Source of the DNA: Thermoplasmata archaeon
GTDB taxonomy: Archaea; Thermoplasmatota; Thermoplasmata; GCA-020350865
Assembly (NCBI GenBank): GCA_020351895.1
Contig: CP070672.1
Location: forward strand, 3,858,837-3,876,666
Direction: 5' to 3'
DNA: 17,830 nucleotides
This document shows, piece after piece, positions 1 to 6,839 of the stretch. The first letter of the stretch is position 1, and the number at the start of each line of letters is the position of its first letter. Position numbers and translations under genes: made by a program. The notes under the pieces are model-generated. The model saw only the letters and a program-made list of their open reading frames with translations. It was not told where the DNA came from and did no database searches.

Positions 1-1074
1 CAAGTAGAATACATAGAGATCGGAGTTGGTGGTTGGCAAACAATCGAGATAGACATTGAAAATCTGTGTTGGTTGAATGATACCTTCTTACTGACACTCT
101 CCCCCGCCCAAGGCGTTTTTGGAGAGTTAAGCATTGACGCCATCTCCTTACCAGGAAATGGCAGTTCTTCATTTGAGCTCTCGGTTTCGATACCTCAGCC
201 CGAAAAAGAAGAGATATACCAGATAAATATAACGGCAACTTCCCTTCATGACGCATCAAAATCAGATACCCTCACCATTCCTGCTTTCGTGGTCTTTATG
301 GTTTCAGTTGAGTGTGAAAACAATGAACATTACACTGTAAAGGAAGTTTATACATTTTACACCATCACAGTGACTAATAATGGGGAGGAGGACGATGATT
401 ATTACCTGAACCATGATTGGGCGCCTTCAGGATGGTCGGCCTTCCTTAGTCCTTCGAGTCTTTCCATACCTGCCGGTGAATCAAAAAACGCCACCTTAAA
501 AGTCAAACCTAATAATATTGAGGAGTACGGCAGGACAATGAGTATCGAGGTATGGGCCACTTCCCAATCCAATATCAATGTTACAGACAGGGTTTCTACT
601 TTTACAACCTATATTATTGCGGGTTTGTCCCTAAGCTCTGAAATTGAATATATCGATATCGGAGTGGGTGAAAACAGGACCATTGAGATTACAATTGAGA
701 ATAAGTGCGAATACCAGGATTCTTTTTTACTCATCATCTCTTCAACCGGCGATATCTATGCAAATCTAAGTCTCAATAATATAACATTACCTGGTAAAAC
801 AGAAGCCCCCTTCAATTTCACTATTTCGATACCCAAATCCATTGAAGACGAGGTTTGCCAGATAAATATTACCGCCATATCCTTACATGATAGCTCGAAA
901 AGTGATTCCTTGATCTTCACTGCCAATATCGTTTCACCTGATTCGGATCCTAATAAGAACGATGGATCGGATTCACAATTCACCACGATTTTTATACTAT
1001 TGGGAATAATCATTGTTGTATCGATATTGCTCATCTTAATTGTTAAGAAGAGGATTCTATCAAAGAGTAAGTGA
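1..1074 (+). CDS. Secreted, C-terminally membrane-anchored Ig-like repeat protein (5' end cut off by window)
   Basis: The frame is open from base 1, so the gene begins upstream; 357 residues are visible. They form an A-B-A pattern of beta-rich domains. The first A (bases 1 to about 297) and second A (640 to about 936) align without gaps at an offset of 639 nt and share motifs such as YI(E/D)IGVG, QINITA and SLHD(A/S)SKSD. The B domain between them has the TVTNNGEEDDDYYL...WSAFLSPSS style of archaeal CARDB/NEW3-like surface modules. Many N-x-S/T sequons suggest N-glycosylation. A hydrophobic helix (TTIFILLGIIIVVSILLILIV) followed by KKRILSKSK ends the protein, so the repeats should face outward with a short basic cytoplasmic tail. 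No enzymatic motif is seen. It is probably a surface-layer-associated or adhesive stalk; the exact role is unknown. The family assignment rests on fold-like features only. Confidence 0.85.
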   Translation, partial: QVEYIEIGVGGWQTIEIDIENLCWLNDTFLLTLSPAQGVFGELSIDAISLPGNGSSSFELSVSIPQPEKEEIYQINITATSLHDASKSDTLTIPAFVVFMVSVECENNEHYTVKEVYTFYTITVTNNGEEDDDYYLNHDWAPSGWSAFLSPSSLSIPAGESKNATLKVKPNNIEEYGRTMSIEVWATSQSNINVTDRVSTFTTYIIAGLSLSSEIEYIDIGVGENRTIEITIENKCEYQDSFLLIISSTGDIYANLSLNNITLPGKTEAPFNFTISIPKSIEDEVCQINITAISLHDSSKSDSLIFTANIVSPDSDPNKNDGSDSQFTTIFILLGIIIVVSILLILIVKKRILSKSK

Positions 1075-1157
1075 TAGCCCACATATTTCTTGAATAACAT
1101 GAAATCTCATGGTAATTTTTCAACCCTTAAATTTATAAACACCAAGATTGGGATAGA

Positions 1158-1168
1158 TATTAATATAC
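1158..1168 (+). promoter_or_regulatory. Candidate archaeal promoter (TATA box) for the RAM-domain gene
   Basis: The AT-rich box TATTAATATAC is centred about 30 nt before the ATG at 1193, and no Shine-Dalgarno sequence lies between them. This fits a leaderless or nearly leaderless transcript. A second TATA-like box (AATTTATAAAC, 1130-1140) lies further upstream and would give a leader of about 30 nt instead. Confidence 0.4.
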
Positions 1169-1192
1169 GACGCACATTTACCCCTTGATATC

Positions 1193-1435
1193 ATGTTGGT
1201 GAGTTTGGTATTAATAAAAACGGAAATTGGGGCTGAAAAGGACGTTGAGCAGGAGGTCCACAAGATAAAGGGCGTCAGGGAAGCCCAACTTCTCTTCGGG
1301 GTTTATGACATCTCTGTAAAAGTGGAATGCGAGAACCTTGAGGAGCTCACCCAGATAGTGATCAACGAGATCCGCCAAATTCCAGGGGTAAGGGAAACAA
1401 AGACCCTTCCAGGCGTGCAGTACGGATCGATATAA
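1193..1435 (+). CDS. Stand-alone Lrp/AsnC ligand-binding (RAM) domain protein
   Basis: An 80-residue protein consisting only of the alpha/beta RAM (regulation of amino-acid metabolism) domain found at the C-terminus of Lrp/AsnC regulators; there is no helix-turn-helix. Diagnostic segments are the N-terminal strand (SLVLIKTEIGAE), KGVREAQLLFGVYDISVKVE and IRQIPGVRETKTL, which match the usual strand-helix-strand-strand-helix-strand order. RAM domains oligomerise and bind amino acids or similar small effectors at dimer interfaces. Stand-alone versions are common in archaea and are thought to modulate full-length Lrp proteins or sense metabolites. The ATG at 1193 is preferred because it gives the complete first strand; GTG at 1199 is an in-frame alternative. 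It is separated from its neighbours by AT-rich gaps and is probably monocistronic. Effector and partner cannot be read from the sequence. Confidence 0.9.
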   Translation: MLVSLVLIKTEIGAEKDVEQEVHKIKGVREAQLLFGVYDISVKVECENLEELTQIVINEIRQIPGVRETKTLPGVQYGSI

Positions 1436-1512
1436 TATTTCTCTGTTTAATCTATTGGTTTTTAGTAGTTTCAGTGAGTAGATTCTCATTTCGGGCCTTT
1501 TAAATGAAAAAA

Positions 1513-1520
1513 CTTATATT
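1513..1520 (+). promoter_or_regulatory. Promoter of pilin gene 1 (A-rich BRE plus TATA box)
   Basis: The box CTTATATT is preceded by a purine-rich GAAAAAA stretch of the kind bound by TFB. Adding the usual 25-27 nt from the box centre puts the transcription start at about 1543, the first base of the leader hairpin. The second pilin gene has the same layout at 2157-2166. Confidence 0.55.
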
Positions 1521-1542
1521 CCCCCCAATGTATGTACAATTT

Positions 1543-1562
1543 GTAGGGAAACCTACGGAGGA
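1543..1562 (+). promoter_or_regulatory. Pilin 1 leader: hairpin with GNRA tetraloop abutting the Shine-Dalgarno sequence
   Basis: GTAGG (1543-1547) and CCTAC (1552-1556) form a perfect 5-bp stem closed by a GAAA tetraloop (1548-1551). The stem is followed directly by GGAGGA (1557-1562), which sits 8 nt before the ATG at 1570. The same element, with loop GAGA, precedes pilin gene 2 at 2188-2207. Stem and Shine-Dalgarno are identical between the copies, and the single loop change keeps the GNRA class. The hairpin would lie at or next to the predicted mRNA 5' end. A role in 5'-end stability or translation control is inferred. Confidence 0.6.
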
Positions 1563-1569
1563 CCTAAAC

Positions 1570-2052
1570 ATGAAGAAAGTGTGGAAAAATGAAGAAGGAG
1601 TGTCTCCGGTTATCGCCGTCATTTTGATGGTGGCCATAACCGTGGTTCTGGCGGCTGTTCTGTATGTGATGGTGTCTGGGATGCTGGGCTCCACAGGTAC
1701 AACCCCCACAGTGAGTATGAACTGGAACGAGGATCCAGAGGCAGCAGGAGTTTACACCGGAAATGTAGTGAGTATCAGCGGTGTCAGCTCCATAAACACG
1801 GATGATGTGACAGTGACAGTAACCCATAGTGGTACATCAGGGTCTAAGGATTTAGATAAATTCGCAACAGAAGGTAATTTGACTGTTCTAGGCGGAGGGA
1901 CCACCCTGCAGATGGATTTCAACGACCAAGCGCCAATAGGTAAACTGGGAGCCGAGGATACATTCTCCATAGCCGAAGGAGATAGCGGAGACACCATTAG
2001 GCTTGTTTACAAGCCAACAAGCGGCCAGATGGTTTCAACCACCCTGACCTAA
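1570..2052 (+). CDS. Type IV pilin-like protein 1 (archaeal pilin N-terminal domain)
   Basis: A 160-residue prepilin. The N-terminus MKKVWKNEEGVSPVIAVIL is the classic archaeal prepilin signal: a short charged leader, processing expected between G10 and V11 by an EppA/PibD-type peptidase, then a hydrophobic alpha-helix (about residues 13-38) that builds the filament core. The C-terminal part is a polar, Thr/Ser/Gly-rich beta domain with N-x-T sequons, ending TIRLVYKPTSGQMVS. An in-frame ATG at 1504 would add 22 residues, but the ATG at 1570 has a perfect GGAGG at 8 nt and gives the correct leader, so it is chosen. The product would be exported and assembled into adhesion pili or a related surface filament. 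No assembly ATPase or platform gene lies in the window, so these are satellite pilin genes. The downstream T-runs suggest a monocistronic mRNA. Confidence 0.93.
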   Translation: MKKVWKNEEGVSPVIAVILMVAITVVLAAVLYVMVSGMLGSTGTTPTVSMNWNEDPEAAGVYTGNVVSISGVSSINTDDVTVTVTHSGTSGSKDLDKFATEGNLTVLGGGTTLQMDFNDQAPIGKLGAEDTFSIAEGDSGDTIRLVYKPTSGQMVSTTLT

Positions 2053-2057
2053 ACCAC

Positions 2058-2082
2058 TTTTTTCCTTTTTTTTTATTTTTTT
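2058..2082 (+). terminator. T-run terminator after pilin 1
   Basis: Three long T tracts (2058-2063, 2066-2074, 2076-2082) follow the stop codon within 30 nt. There is no preceding stem-loop, as is usual for archaeal intrinsic termination. Confidence 0.65.
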
Positions 2083-2156
2083 ATATACTATTATTCTAAA
2101 AATACCCAATATCAGAGATTCTGATGTTTTCAATTCTGGGGATTTAACAAAAAAGC

Positions 2157-2166
2157 TATTATATCT
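2157..2166 (+). promoter_or_regulatory. Promoter of pilin gene 2 (A-rich BRE plus TATA box)
   Basis: TATTATATCT follows an AAAAAAGC stretch. The distance from the box to the leader hairpin is within a base or two of that in the pilin 1 promoter, so transcription is again predicted to start at the hairpin base (about 2188). Confidence 0.55.
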
Positions 2167-2187
2167 TTATTAATATATGTAAGAATT

Positions 2188-2207
2188 GTAGGGAGACCTA
2201 CGGAGGA
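2188..2207 (+). promoter_or_regulatory. Pilin 2 leader: hairpin with GNRA tetraloop abutting the Shine-Dalgarno sequence
   Basis: GTAGG (2188-2192), loop GAGA (2193-2196) and CCTAC (2197-2201) are followed at once by GGAGGA (2202-2207), again 8 nt before the ATG at 2215. The element matches the pilin 1 leader except for one loop base. Confidence 0.6.
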
Positions 2208-2214
2208 CTTAACT

Positions 2215-2682
2215 ATGAGAAAAATTTGGAGATATGAAGAGGGTGTATCACCGGTTATCGCCGTCATTTTAATGGTTGGCATAACCGTTGTCCTAGCTGC
2301 TGTTTTGTATGTGATGGTCTCAGGGATGATGACCAGTACCAATATAACCCCGAATGTCAGCATGCATTGGGTAAAAGGTGACCCCGGAGAATATACAGGA
2401 AGTGTTGTCAGCATCAGCGGTCAACAGAAATTACGTTTGGAGGATGTAACATTAACCGCAACTGTCGATGGTATGTCGGATGCTAATACACTGGATTGGT
2501 TCGTTGAAGGAACAAATGAAATGACCATAGGTAACTTTACACTGGATTTTTTCGACAACAACAAAGATAACAGGCTTGGAGGTGACGACGATTTCGTTGT
2601 CACAGGAGGCGAAAAAGGAGATATCATAAGGCTGATATACAATCCCACCAGTGGCCAGATGGTATCCCACGAATTGAGATAA
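2215..2682 (+). CDS. Type IV pilin-like protein 2 (archaeal pilin N-terminal domain)
   Basis: A 155-residue paralogue of the preceding pilin. The N-terminal 38 residues are nearly the same (EEGVSPVIAVILMV(A/G)ITVVLAAVLYVMVSGM across the processing site and core helix). The C-terminus is also shared (IIRLIYNPTSGQMVS), while the middle has diverged strongly, including an acidic NNKDNRLGGDDD segment. Cleavage is expected at G10|V11. The pattern of conserved filament core plus variable exposed domain fits two pilin subunits that can enter the same or alternative filaments. The gene has its own promoter, leader hairpin and terminator, so the two pilins can be expressed independently. The tandem arrangement points to a local gene duplication that carried the promoter and leader along. 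Whether it is a major or minor pilin cannot be told. Confidence 0.93.
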   Translation: MRKIWRYEEGVSPVIAVILMVGITVVLAAVLYVMVSGMMTSTNITPNVSMHWVKGDPGEYTGSVVSISGQQKLRLEDVTLTATVDGMSDANTLDWFVEGTNEMTIGNFTLDFFDNNKDNRLGGDDDFVVTGGEKGDIIRLIYNPTSGQMVSHELR

Positions 2683-2686
2683 TCCA

Positions 2687-2700
2687 TTTTTTCCTTTTTT
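2687..2700 (+). terminator. T-run terminator after pilin 2
   Basis: Two T6 tracts (2687-2692 and 2695-2700) start 5 nt after the stop codon. Confidence 0.6.
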
Positions 2701-2798
2701 AGGATTTTCTCCTCTCCTTTTATTAGTGGATAACATAAATCTGATGAAAGAATGAAGCAGATGATTCCAAATCGCATAATCTCCCTAAATTCACAAAA

Positions 2799-2808
2799 AT
2801 TTTTTATT
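2799..2808 (+). promoter_or_regulatory. Candidate promoter of the gcvH-lplA operon
   Basis: The AT-rich box TTTTTTATTC follows an A5 stretch and lies about 65 nt before gcvH. A start about 26 nt downstream would leave a leader of roughly 35-40 nt carrying GGAGG at 2857-2861, 7 nt from the ATG. No glycine-riboswitch-like fold is recognised in the 186-nt gap, and no other TATA-like box there looks better placed. Confidence 0.35.
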
Positions 2809-2868
2809 CTAATACAATGTTCGTGGCGAGAGTGGTTAAGTTATTCAAATTGATTCGGAGGAACGATA

Positions 2869-3258
2869 ATGAATCCAAAGGATTATAAATACACAAAGGA
2901 GCACGAGTGGATCAGAGTCGAGGGCGATGCGGGAACCATTGGGATCACGAATTATGCCCAGGAGCAGCTGGGAGATATCGTTTCTGTGGAGTTTCCAAAG
3001 GAAGGCAAGGAATTTTCGGCAGGTGATAGCATGGCTCTTATAGATTCCATGAAGACCACATCAGATCTTTACGCTCCAGTATCTGGAGAGATCTTGGAGA
3101 TAAACGTGGAACTGGAGTCGCGGCCTGAGCTCATGAACGAGGACCCGTATGGTGAAGGATGGATTCTGAAGTTGAAGATTAAAGATCCTAAGGAGCTGGA
3201 AGGCCTGATGGATGTTACGGAATACGAGGCATTAGTGGCAAAAGAGGGCGAAACATGA
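2869..3258 (+). CDS. gcvH: Glycine cleavage system H protein (lipoyl carrier)
   Basis: A 129-residue H protein, the normal family length. It carries the aminomethyl group from the P protein on a lipoyl arm. The lipoylation lysine is K62 in ALIDSMKTTSDLYAPVSGE, inside the beta-hairpin of the barrel-sandwich hybrid fold. KYTKEHEWIRVEGD at the N-terminus and GITNYAQEQLGDIVSVEFP are hallmark segments. It is the first gene of the operon, with a strong GGAGG 7 nt before the ATG, and its TGA overlaps the ATG of gcvPA (ATGA). The residues around K62 (SMKTT rather than the common SVKAA) are a mild variation. In archaea H-like proteins can also serve other lipoate-dependent roles, but adjacency to both P subunits makes glycine cleavage the best call. 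Confidence 0.97.
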   Translation: MNPKDYKYTKEHEWIRVEGDAGTIGITNYAQEQLGDIVSVEFPKEGKEFSAGDSMALIDSMKTTSDLYAPVSGEILEINVELESRPELMNEDPYGEGWILKLKIKDPKELEGLMDVTEYEALVAKEGET

Positions 3259-4601
3259 ACTTTGTGCCGCACACCCAAGAAGAAAAGGACCAGATCATGG
3301 AATTCCTGAAAATAACCTCTATTTCCGAGCTTTTTGATGATATAGAAGACACGATTAGAATCAAGAACCCCCTCGCCCTTCCGAAACCCCTTTCAGAGAT
3401 GGAGATAATCACTCACATGAGAGAAATGGCTGGCTTAAACGCCAATGTCATTGGGTATGCCTGTTTTTTAGGGGCAGGGGCATATAACCATTTCATACCT
3501 AGTGTCGTTGAGCATATGGTATCAAGGGGGGAGTTTTACACCTCCTACACCCCATATCAGGCCGAGATGAGCCAAGGCATGTTGCAATCGATTTTTGAGT
3601 TCCAGACCATGATATGTGAGCTCACAAAAATGGATGTGGCAAATGCCTCGATGTACGATGGAGCCAATGCCATGTCAGAGGCTGCCATAATGGCGGCAAA
3701 ATACACAGAAAGGGATTGCGTGGCAGTGTCAAAGGCCGTTCACCCGGAGTACAGGCAAGTTCTGCACACCTATGCAAATGCTTTTGGAATCGATGTAATG
3801 GAGGTTGATATCAAGGACGGTTTAACAGATATCAATGATATGGAGTCAAAGGTAAACCAAAAAACGGCATGTGTGATTGTGCAATCACCCAATTTTTTCG
3901 GATCAATAGAGAACATGACCGAAATTGCCGAATTTACCCATAGAAATGGGGGTATTTTCGTGTCAGCAGTGGTAGATCCCATATCCCTGGGAATTTTAAA
4001 ACCACCTGGGGAATATGGGGCAGATGTTGTGGTAGGGGAGGCGCAGAGCCTCGGCAATTCACTAAACTACGGAGGTCCACATGTGGGTTTTATGGCCACA
4101 AAAAATGAATTCCTTAAGAAAATACCTGGTAGGATCTCAGGTCTAACAGTGGATACAAATGGCGAGAGGGGTTTCATTCTCACATTACAGGCCAGGGAGC
4201 AGCATGTTAGAAGGGAGAGAGCCACCTCCAATATTTGCACGAATCAGGCGTTGAATGCCCTGGCAGCCACGATTTATCTGGCTCTTATGGGCAAAAACGG
4301 GTTGAAAAGGATCGCCGAGATCTGTGCCCAAAGAGCACATTACGCAAGTAGCAAGATATCGGAAATAAAAGGCTTTGAGAGGGCATTTAATGCCCCTTTC
4401 TTCCATGAATTTACCATTCATTGTCCAATCTCTCCAGAAAAGATAAACAGAACATTACTTAAGAGAAATATCATCGGTGGGTTGGATCTGGGAAGGTTTT
4501 TTGGAGAGTATAAGAGCGATATTCTGTTCTGTGTCACAGAAATGAATCCCAAAGAGAGTATAGACGAGCTTGTAAATGCACTTGGGGAGGTGACGCAGTG
4601 A
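3255..4601 (+). CDS. gcvPA: Glycine dehydrogenase (decarboxylating) subunit 1, N-terminal half of P protein
   Basis: A 448-residue protein matching the usual size of GcvPA in organisms with a split P protein. With GcvPB it forms the PLP-dependent enzyme that decarboxylates glycine and transfers the aminomethyl group to lipoyl-GcvH. Recognisable features are the N-terminal helical segment, GAGAYNHFIPSVVEHMVSRG, YTSYTPYQAEMSQGMLQ, DVANASMYDGANAMSEA and the glycine-rich GEAQSLGNSLNYGGPHVGFMA region. It has the aspartate-aminotransferase (type I PLP) fold. The PLP lysine is in the other subunit, as expected. It is translationally coupled on both sides (ATGA with gcvH, GTGA with gcvPB), which should give 1:1 synthesis of the two subunits. 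Confidence 0.97.
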   Translation: MNFVPHTQEEKDQIMEFLKITSISELFDDIEDTIRIKNPLALPKPLSEMEIITHMREMAGLNANVIGYACFLGAGAYNHFIPSVVEHMVSRGEFYTSYTPYQAEMSQGMLQSIFEFQTMICELTKMDVANASMYDGANAMSEAAIMAAKYTERDCVAVSKAVHPEYRQVLHTYANAFGIDVMEVDIKDGLTDINDMESKVNQKTACVIVQSPNFFGSIENMTEIAEFTHRNGGIFVSAVVDPISLGILKPPGEYGADVVVGEAQSLGNSLNYGGPHVGFMATKNEFLKKIPGRISGLTVDTNGERGFILTLQAREQHVRRERATSNICTNQALNALAATIYLALMGKNGLKRIAEICAQRAHYASSKISEIKGFERAFNAPFFHEFTIHCPISPEKINRTLLKRNIIGGLDLGRFFGEYKSDILFCVTEMNPKESIDELVNALGEVTQ

Positions 4602-6034
4602 AACTGATTTTCAAAAAGAGTGTTCCCGGCAGAATCGGCGTCTCTCTTCCTGAATTGGGGGTACCAGAGTCAGATTTGAATATTCCCAAGAATTATCTTC
4701 GTAAGGATCTGAAGCTCCCTGAGTTGTCTGAGGTGGATGTGATAAGACATTATACGGCACTTTCTGAGAATAATTTCGGAGTGGACAGTGGTTTTTATCC
4801 TCTTGGCTCGTGCACAATGAAGTACAATCCAAAGGTTAACGAGAGCATAGCGTCCTTTAATGGATTTACGGATATCCATCCTTATCAATCCCAGGAGCTG
4901 AGTCAAGGGGCACTTGCTTTGATATACGAGCTCTCTCGTTATCTCTGTGAAATCACTGGTATGGATGCCTTCTCGATGCAGCCTGCAGCCGGGGCCCACG
5001 CCGAATTGACAGGCCTTATGATTGCGAAAGCCTACTTCAGAAGCAAGAAGGAGGAAAGGAAGAACATCCTGATTCCTGATTCTGCTCATGGCACGAATCC
5101 AGCAAGCTCTGTGGGTTGCGGCTTCGATACAATCAAGATAGAAACAGATGATAAAGGGAATGTGGATCTGGATGCGATAAACGCTGCATTGGACAAAGAA
5201 ACCGCCGCATTGATGATCACAAATCCCAATACGTTGGGAATATTCGAGAGGAACATAGTGAAGATATGCAACATTATGCACGAAAATGGAGCCCTGGTTT
5301 ATTTGGATGGGGCCAACATGAATCCAATGTTGGGAATAACAAAACCAAGTGATATGGGAGTGGACATGATGCATCTCAATCTTCACAAGACCTTCTCGGC
5401 ACCTCATGGAGGTGGCGGCCCAGGGAGCGGTCCCCTCGGGGTAAGGGATTTTCTTGCGGAGTTCCTCCCCACTCCCATAATAGAAAAAAAGGGAGATTCA
5501 TACACTCTCGACTATAACCGACCTAAATCCATAGGCAGCGTCAAACCATATTTTGGAAACTTCGGGGTAATGGTAAGGGCTTACGCCTATATCAGAATGC
5601 TGGGTGCAAAGGGCCTTAAAGATGTTGCTGAGAATGCGGTTTTGAATGCAAACTACCTTATGAACAAATTAAAAGATGATTACCTGCTTCCCTTTGATGT
5701 CTTGTGTAAACATGAGTTCGTGATTTCCGGGGAGAAACAGGCAAAATTTGGGGTCAACACCATGGATATCGCAAAACGTCTTATGGACTATGGCTTTCAT
5801 CCGCCAACCATATATTTCCCTTTGATAGTAAAAGAGGCCATGATGATCGAGCCCACAGAGACAGAAAGTAAGGGAACTTTGGATGCCTTTGCTTGTGTAA
5901 TGCACAAGATAGCAGAAGAGGTAAAATCGAATCCTGATATCGTGAATAATGCACCGCATGCCCCACTTCCAAGGAGATTGGATGGTGTTCTTGCCGCAAG
6001 AAAACCCATAGTCAAGTACGAGGCCGAGGAATGA
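4598..6034 (+). CDS. gcvPB: Glycine dehydrogenase (decarboxylating) subunit 2, C-terminal half of P protein
   Basis: A 478-residue catalytic half of P protein. The PLP-binding lysine is K264 in HLNLHKTFSAPHGGGGPGSG, the family signature. Other hallmarks are FYPLGSCTMKYNPK, QPAAGAHAELTG, IPDSAHGTNPASS, DGANMNPMLG and the C-terminal HPPTIYFPLIV...MIEPTETESK. The start is GTG at 4598, overlapping the gcvPA stop (GTGA), with GGGGAGG at 4584-4590. It ends 1 nt before the first radical-SAM gene. The conserved C-terminal region contacts the lipoyl arm of GcvH in characterised P proteins. Full length with no damage seen. Confidence 0.97.
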   Translation: MKLIFKKSVPGRIGVSLPELGVPESDLNIPKNYLRKDLKLPELSEVDVIRHYTALSENNFGVDSGFYPLGSCTMKYNPKVNESIASFNGFTDIHPYQSQELSQGALALIYELSRYLCEITGMDAFSMQPAAGAHAELTGLMIAKAYFRSKKEERKNILIPDSAHGTNPASSVGCGFDTIKIETDDKGNVDLDAINAALDKETAALMITNPNTLGIFERNIVKICNIMHENGALVYLDGANMNPMLGITKPSDMGVDMMHLNLHKTFSAPHGGGGPGSGPLGVRDFLAEFLPTPIIEKKGDSYTLDYNRPKSIGSVKPYFGNFGVMVRAYAYIRMLGAKGLKDVAENAVLNANYLMNKLKDDYLLPFDVLCKHEFVISGEKQAKFGVNTMDIAKRLMDYGFHPPTIYFPLIVKEAMMIEPTETESKGTLDAFACVMHKIAEEVKSNPDIVNNAPHAPLPRRLDGVLAARKPIVKYEAEE

Positions 6035-6035
6035 G

Positions 6036-6839
6036 ATGGCCGAAATAAAATTCGTTTATCCGAAAAGGACATTGACCTTGAGCGTCACGGGATACGAATG
6101 TGCACTCAACTGCCCTCACTGCAGGGGACATTATCTTGAGCATATGAAATGGCTAGATAGAAAGGAAGAGGACAAGAAGAAGGTGACCAGTTACCTTATA
6201 AGCGGGGGATGCGACCTGGAGGGAGCAGTTCCTTTGGCAAATCATTTGGATCTATTAAAAGCGTTATCTCGGAAAGCCAAGGTCATAGCTCATACCGGAC
6301 TTATCAAAGAGGAGGATGTGGCCTTAATATCGCCCTATATTTACGCGGCGTCATTCAATATGATAGGGGAAGATTCTACCATAAAGGAGGTTTACAACCT
6401 AAATAAGACAACATCCGATTTCATTGCCAGTTATAATGCTTTGAAATCCGAGGTGAGAACATATCCCCATATAACAATCGGTTTACATCAAGGTGTTGTG
6501 AGGGGGGAATACAAAGCATTGGACAAGCTCTCTCCCCTTGGGCCAAGGGCCGTTGTCTTCAACGTCTTCATACCAACCAGAGATACGGAATTTCAAAATA
6601 TTGCTCCACCTGATTTGAAAGATGTATATGATGTAATATCCTATGCCAAGAAAAAGATGAATGGAACCGAGCTATATCTGGGATGCATGAGACCCGGAGG
6701 CTCCTATAGAGAAAAGCTGGACACATTTTGTGTAAAGATGGAAATGGACAGGATCGTTATGCCAACAAGAAGTGCAAGACAGCTTGCAGAGAAAATGGGC
6801 CATGAAATAACGGAAAGCCAGGAGTGCTGCATCATATGA
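6036..6839 (+). CDS. Radical SAM protein, probable subunit of LipS1/LipS2-type lipoyl synthase
   Basis: A 267-residue radical-SAM enzyme with the canonical cluster motif C22-A-L-N-C26-P-H-C29 near the N-terminus, followed by an SGG stretch (SYLISGGC) and a partial TIM-barrel length. Extra cysteines C59, C217 (LGCMRPGG), C232 and the terminal pair C264-C265 (ECCII) could hold an auxiliary or sacrificial Fe-S cluster. It lies between gcvPB and a second radical-SAM gene, followed by both lipoate-ligase subunits. That context, with no classical LipA in the window, matches the alternative lipoyl synthase known from Thermococcus and some bacteria, in which two radical-SAM proteins each insert one sulfur into an octanoyl arm. 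I cannot tell from sequence alone whether this one is LipS1 or LipS2. The specific function is inferred; the radical-SAM family is directly visible. Confidence 0.85.
   Translation: MAEIKFVYPKRTLTLSVTGYECALNCPHCRGHYLEHMKWLDRKEEDKKKVTSYLISGGCDLEGAVPLANHLDLLKALSRKAKVIAHTGLIKEEDVALISPYIYAASFNMIGEDSTIKEVYNLNKTTSDFIASYNALKSEVRTYPHITIGLHQGVVRGEYKALDKLSPLGPRAVVFNVFIPTRDTEFQNIAPPDLKDVYDVISYAKKKMNGTELYLGCMRPGGSYREKLDTFCVKMEMDRIVMPTRSARQLAEKMGHEITESQECCII

Noticed and set aside
1504..1569. Upstream in-frame ATG that would lengthen pilin 1 by 22 residues
   Set aside because: It lies upstream of the TATA box and predicted transcription start, and would spoil the prepilin leader; ATG 1570 has the perfect GGAGG.
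2824..2840. tRNA-like stretch (TGGCGAGAGTGGTTAAG) before gcvH, resembling the D arm of Ser/Leu tRNAs
   Set aside because: No matching acceptor stem, anticodon arm or T arm follows; the next bases run directly into the gcvH ribosome-binding site.
2683..2868. Possible glycine riboswitch upstream of the gcv operon
   Set aside because: No conserved tandem aptamer core was recognised, and the predicted leader is only about 35-40 nt.
4670..5407. 245-codon open frame on the minus strand
   Set aside because: It is fully antisense to the conserved catalytic part of gcvPB, is rich in His/Cys/Ile without domain-like pattern and has no ribosome-binding site.
6824..6835. GTG start for the second radical-SAM gene
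   Set aside because: No Shine-Dalgarno precedes it, while ATG 6836 gives the ATGA overlap seen elsewhere in the operon.
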